From positions 1-5,497 of the forward strand of contig JAAFHI010000289.1 of NCBI GenBank assembly GCA_013298335.1: 5,497 nucleotides of DNA, read 5' to 3'. Of the stretch, positions 5,328-5,497 are shown piece after piece; the stretch's first letter is position 1, and the number at the start of each line of letters is the position of its first letter. The position numbers and the translations under genes were made by a program. The notes beneath the pieces are model-generated. The model did no database searches. It saw only the letters and a list, made by a program, of their open reading frames with translations, and was not told the origin of the DNA. This DNA is from Actinomycetota bacterium (lineage in GTDB: Bacteria; Acidobacteriota; Blastocatellia; Chloracidobacteriales; Chloracidobacteriaceae).

Positions 5328-5334
5328 TCCTTCC
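5328..5334 (-). promoter_or_regulatory. Ribosome binding site of the DUF1579-like gene
   Basis: GGAAGGA on the minus strand lies 6 bases before ATG 5321 and fixes that start. The upstream gap (5335-5406) shows no clear -35/-10 pair. Confidence 0.7.
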
Positions 5335-5406
5335 GTCGATGAAAAATTTCTTTTCCGACAATAGGGAGAATTCCTGCTCCGGTCTTGTAGAAAACGGTCA
5401 TCGCCT

Positions 5407-5497
5407 TCAGGAATGGATCGCCCCATGCGTGATGCGGCGCAGGCGCTCGGCCAGCGAGGTCGGGGTGACTCCCATGATCCGGGTGTAGTCGTGCGAG
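5407..5497 (-). CDS. C-terminal end of an unidentified protein, possibly helix-turn-helix
   Basis: The last 29 codons of a leftward gene are visible, ending at TGA 5409-5407; the rest lies beyond the right edge. The visible peptide is SHDYTRIMGVTPTSLAERL followed by RRITHGAIHS. Nearly every codon ends in G or C, as in neighbouring genes, which supports real coding. The piece GVTPTSLAERLR with a Thr-Gly-like turn downstream recalls a DNA-binding helix-turn-helix of AraC-type regulators, but the fragment is too short for a family call. It ends 85 bases before the DUF1579-like start on the same strand, so the two could be co-transcribed. Confidence 0.5.
   Translation of the reverse strand, partial: SHDYTRIMGVTPTSLAERLRRITHGAIHS

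Overview
The window is GC-rich bacterial DNA with strongly G/C-biased third codon positions. Gene content points to a free-living heterotroph, possibly Acidobacteriota (Blastocatellia-like): secreted NagZ-type and GHL10-type hydrolases, a YfiT/BstA-type DinB protein, DUF3298 and DUF1579 secreted proteins, and heptanucleotide repeat hairpins between genes. The taxonomic guess is an impression from gene mix and repeat style, not a demonstrated placement.

Layout. Bases 1-2426 hold a leftward two-gene operon. A secreted GH3 N-acetyl-beta-hexosaminidase of the two-domain NagZ type (2426 down to 590) is interrupted by a frameshift near 957-968. It overlaps by ATGA the start of a family-10-like glycosyl hydrolase (593 down past the left edge). 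Together they look like a cell-wall or amino-sugar polysaccharide degradation module. Bases 2430-2761 are a divergent intergenic region with a heptad-repeat inverted repeat. Then three rightward genes follow: a 120-aa four-helix membrane protein of unknown function (2762-3124), a YfiT-like DinB-fold putative bacillithiol transferase (3267-3788), and a secreted DUF3298-like protein (3839-4711). A second heptad-repeat inverted repeat, whose arms are G-quadruplex motifs, fills the gap between the membrane protein gene and the yfiT-like gene. A bidirectional hairpin terminator (4717-4741) separates the DUF3298 gene from a convergent leftward gene for a secreted DUF1579-like protein (5321 down to 4773). 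The right edge carries the last 29 codons of another leftward gene.

The enzymes are of known families. The least explained parts are the two inverted heptad-repeat structures that bracket the small membrane protein gene, and the orphan membrane protein itself. I see no tRNA, rRNA, CRISPR array, insertion sequence or phage gene.
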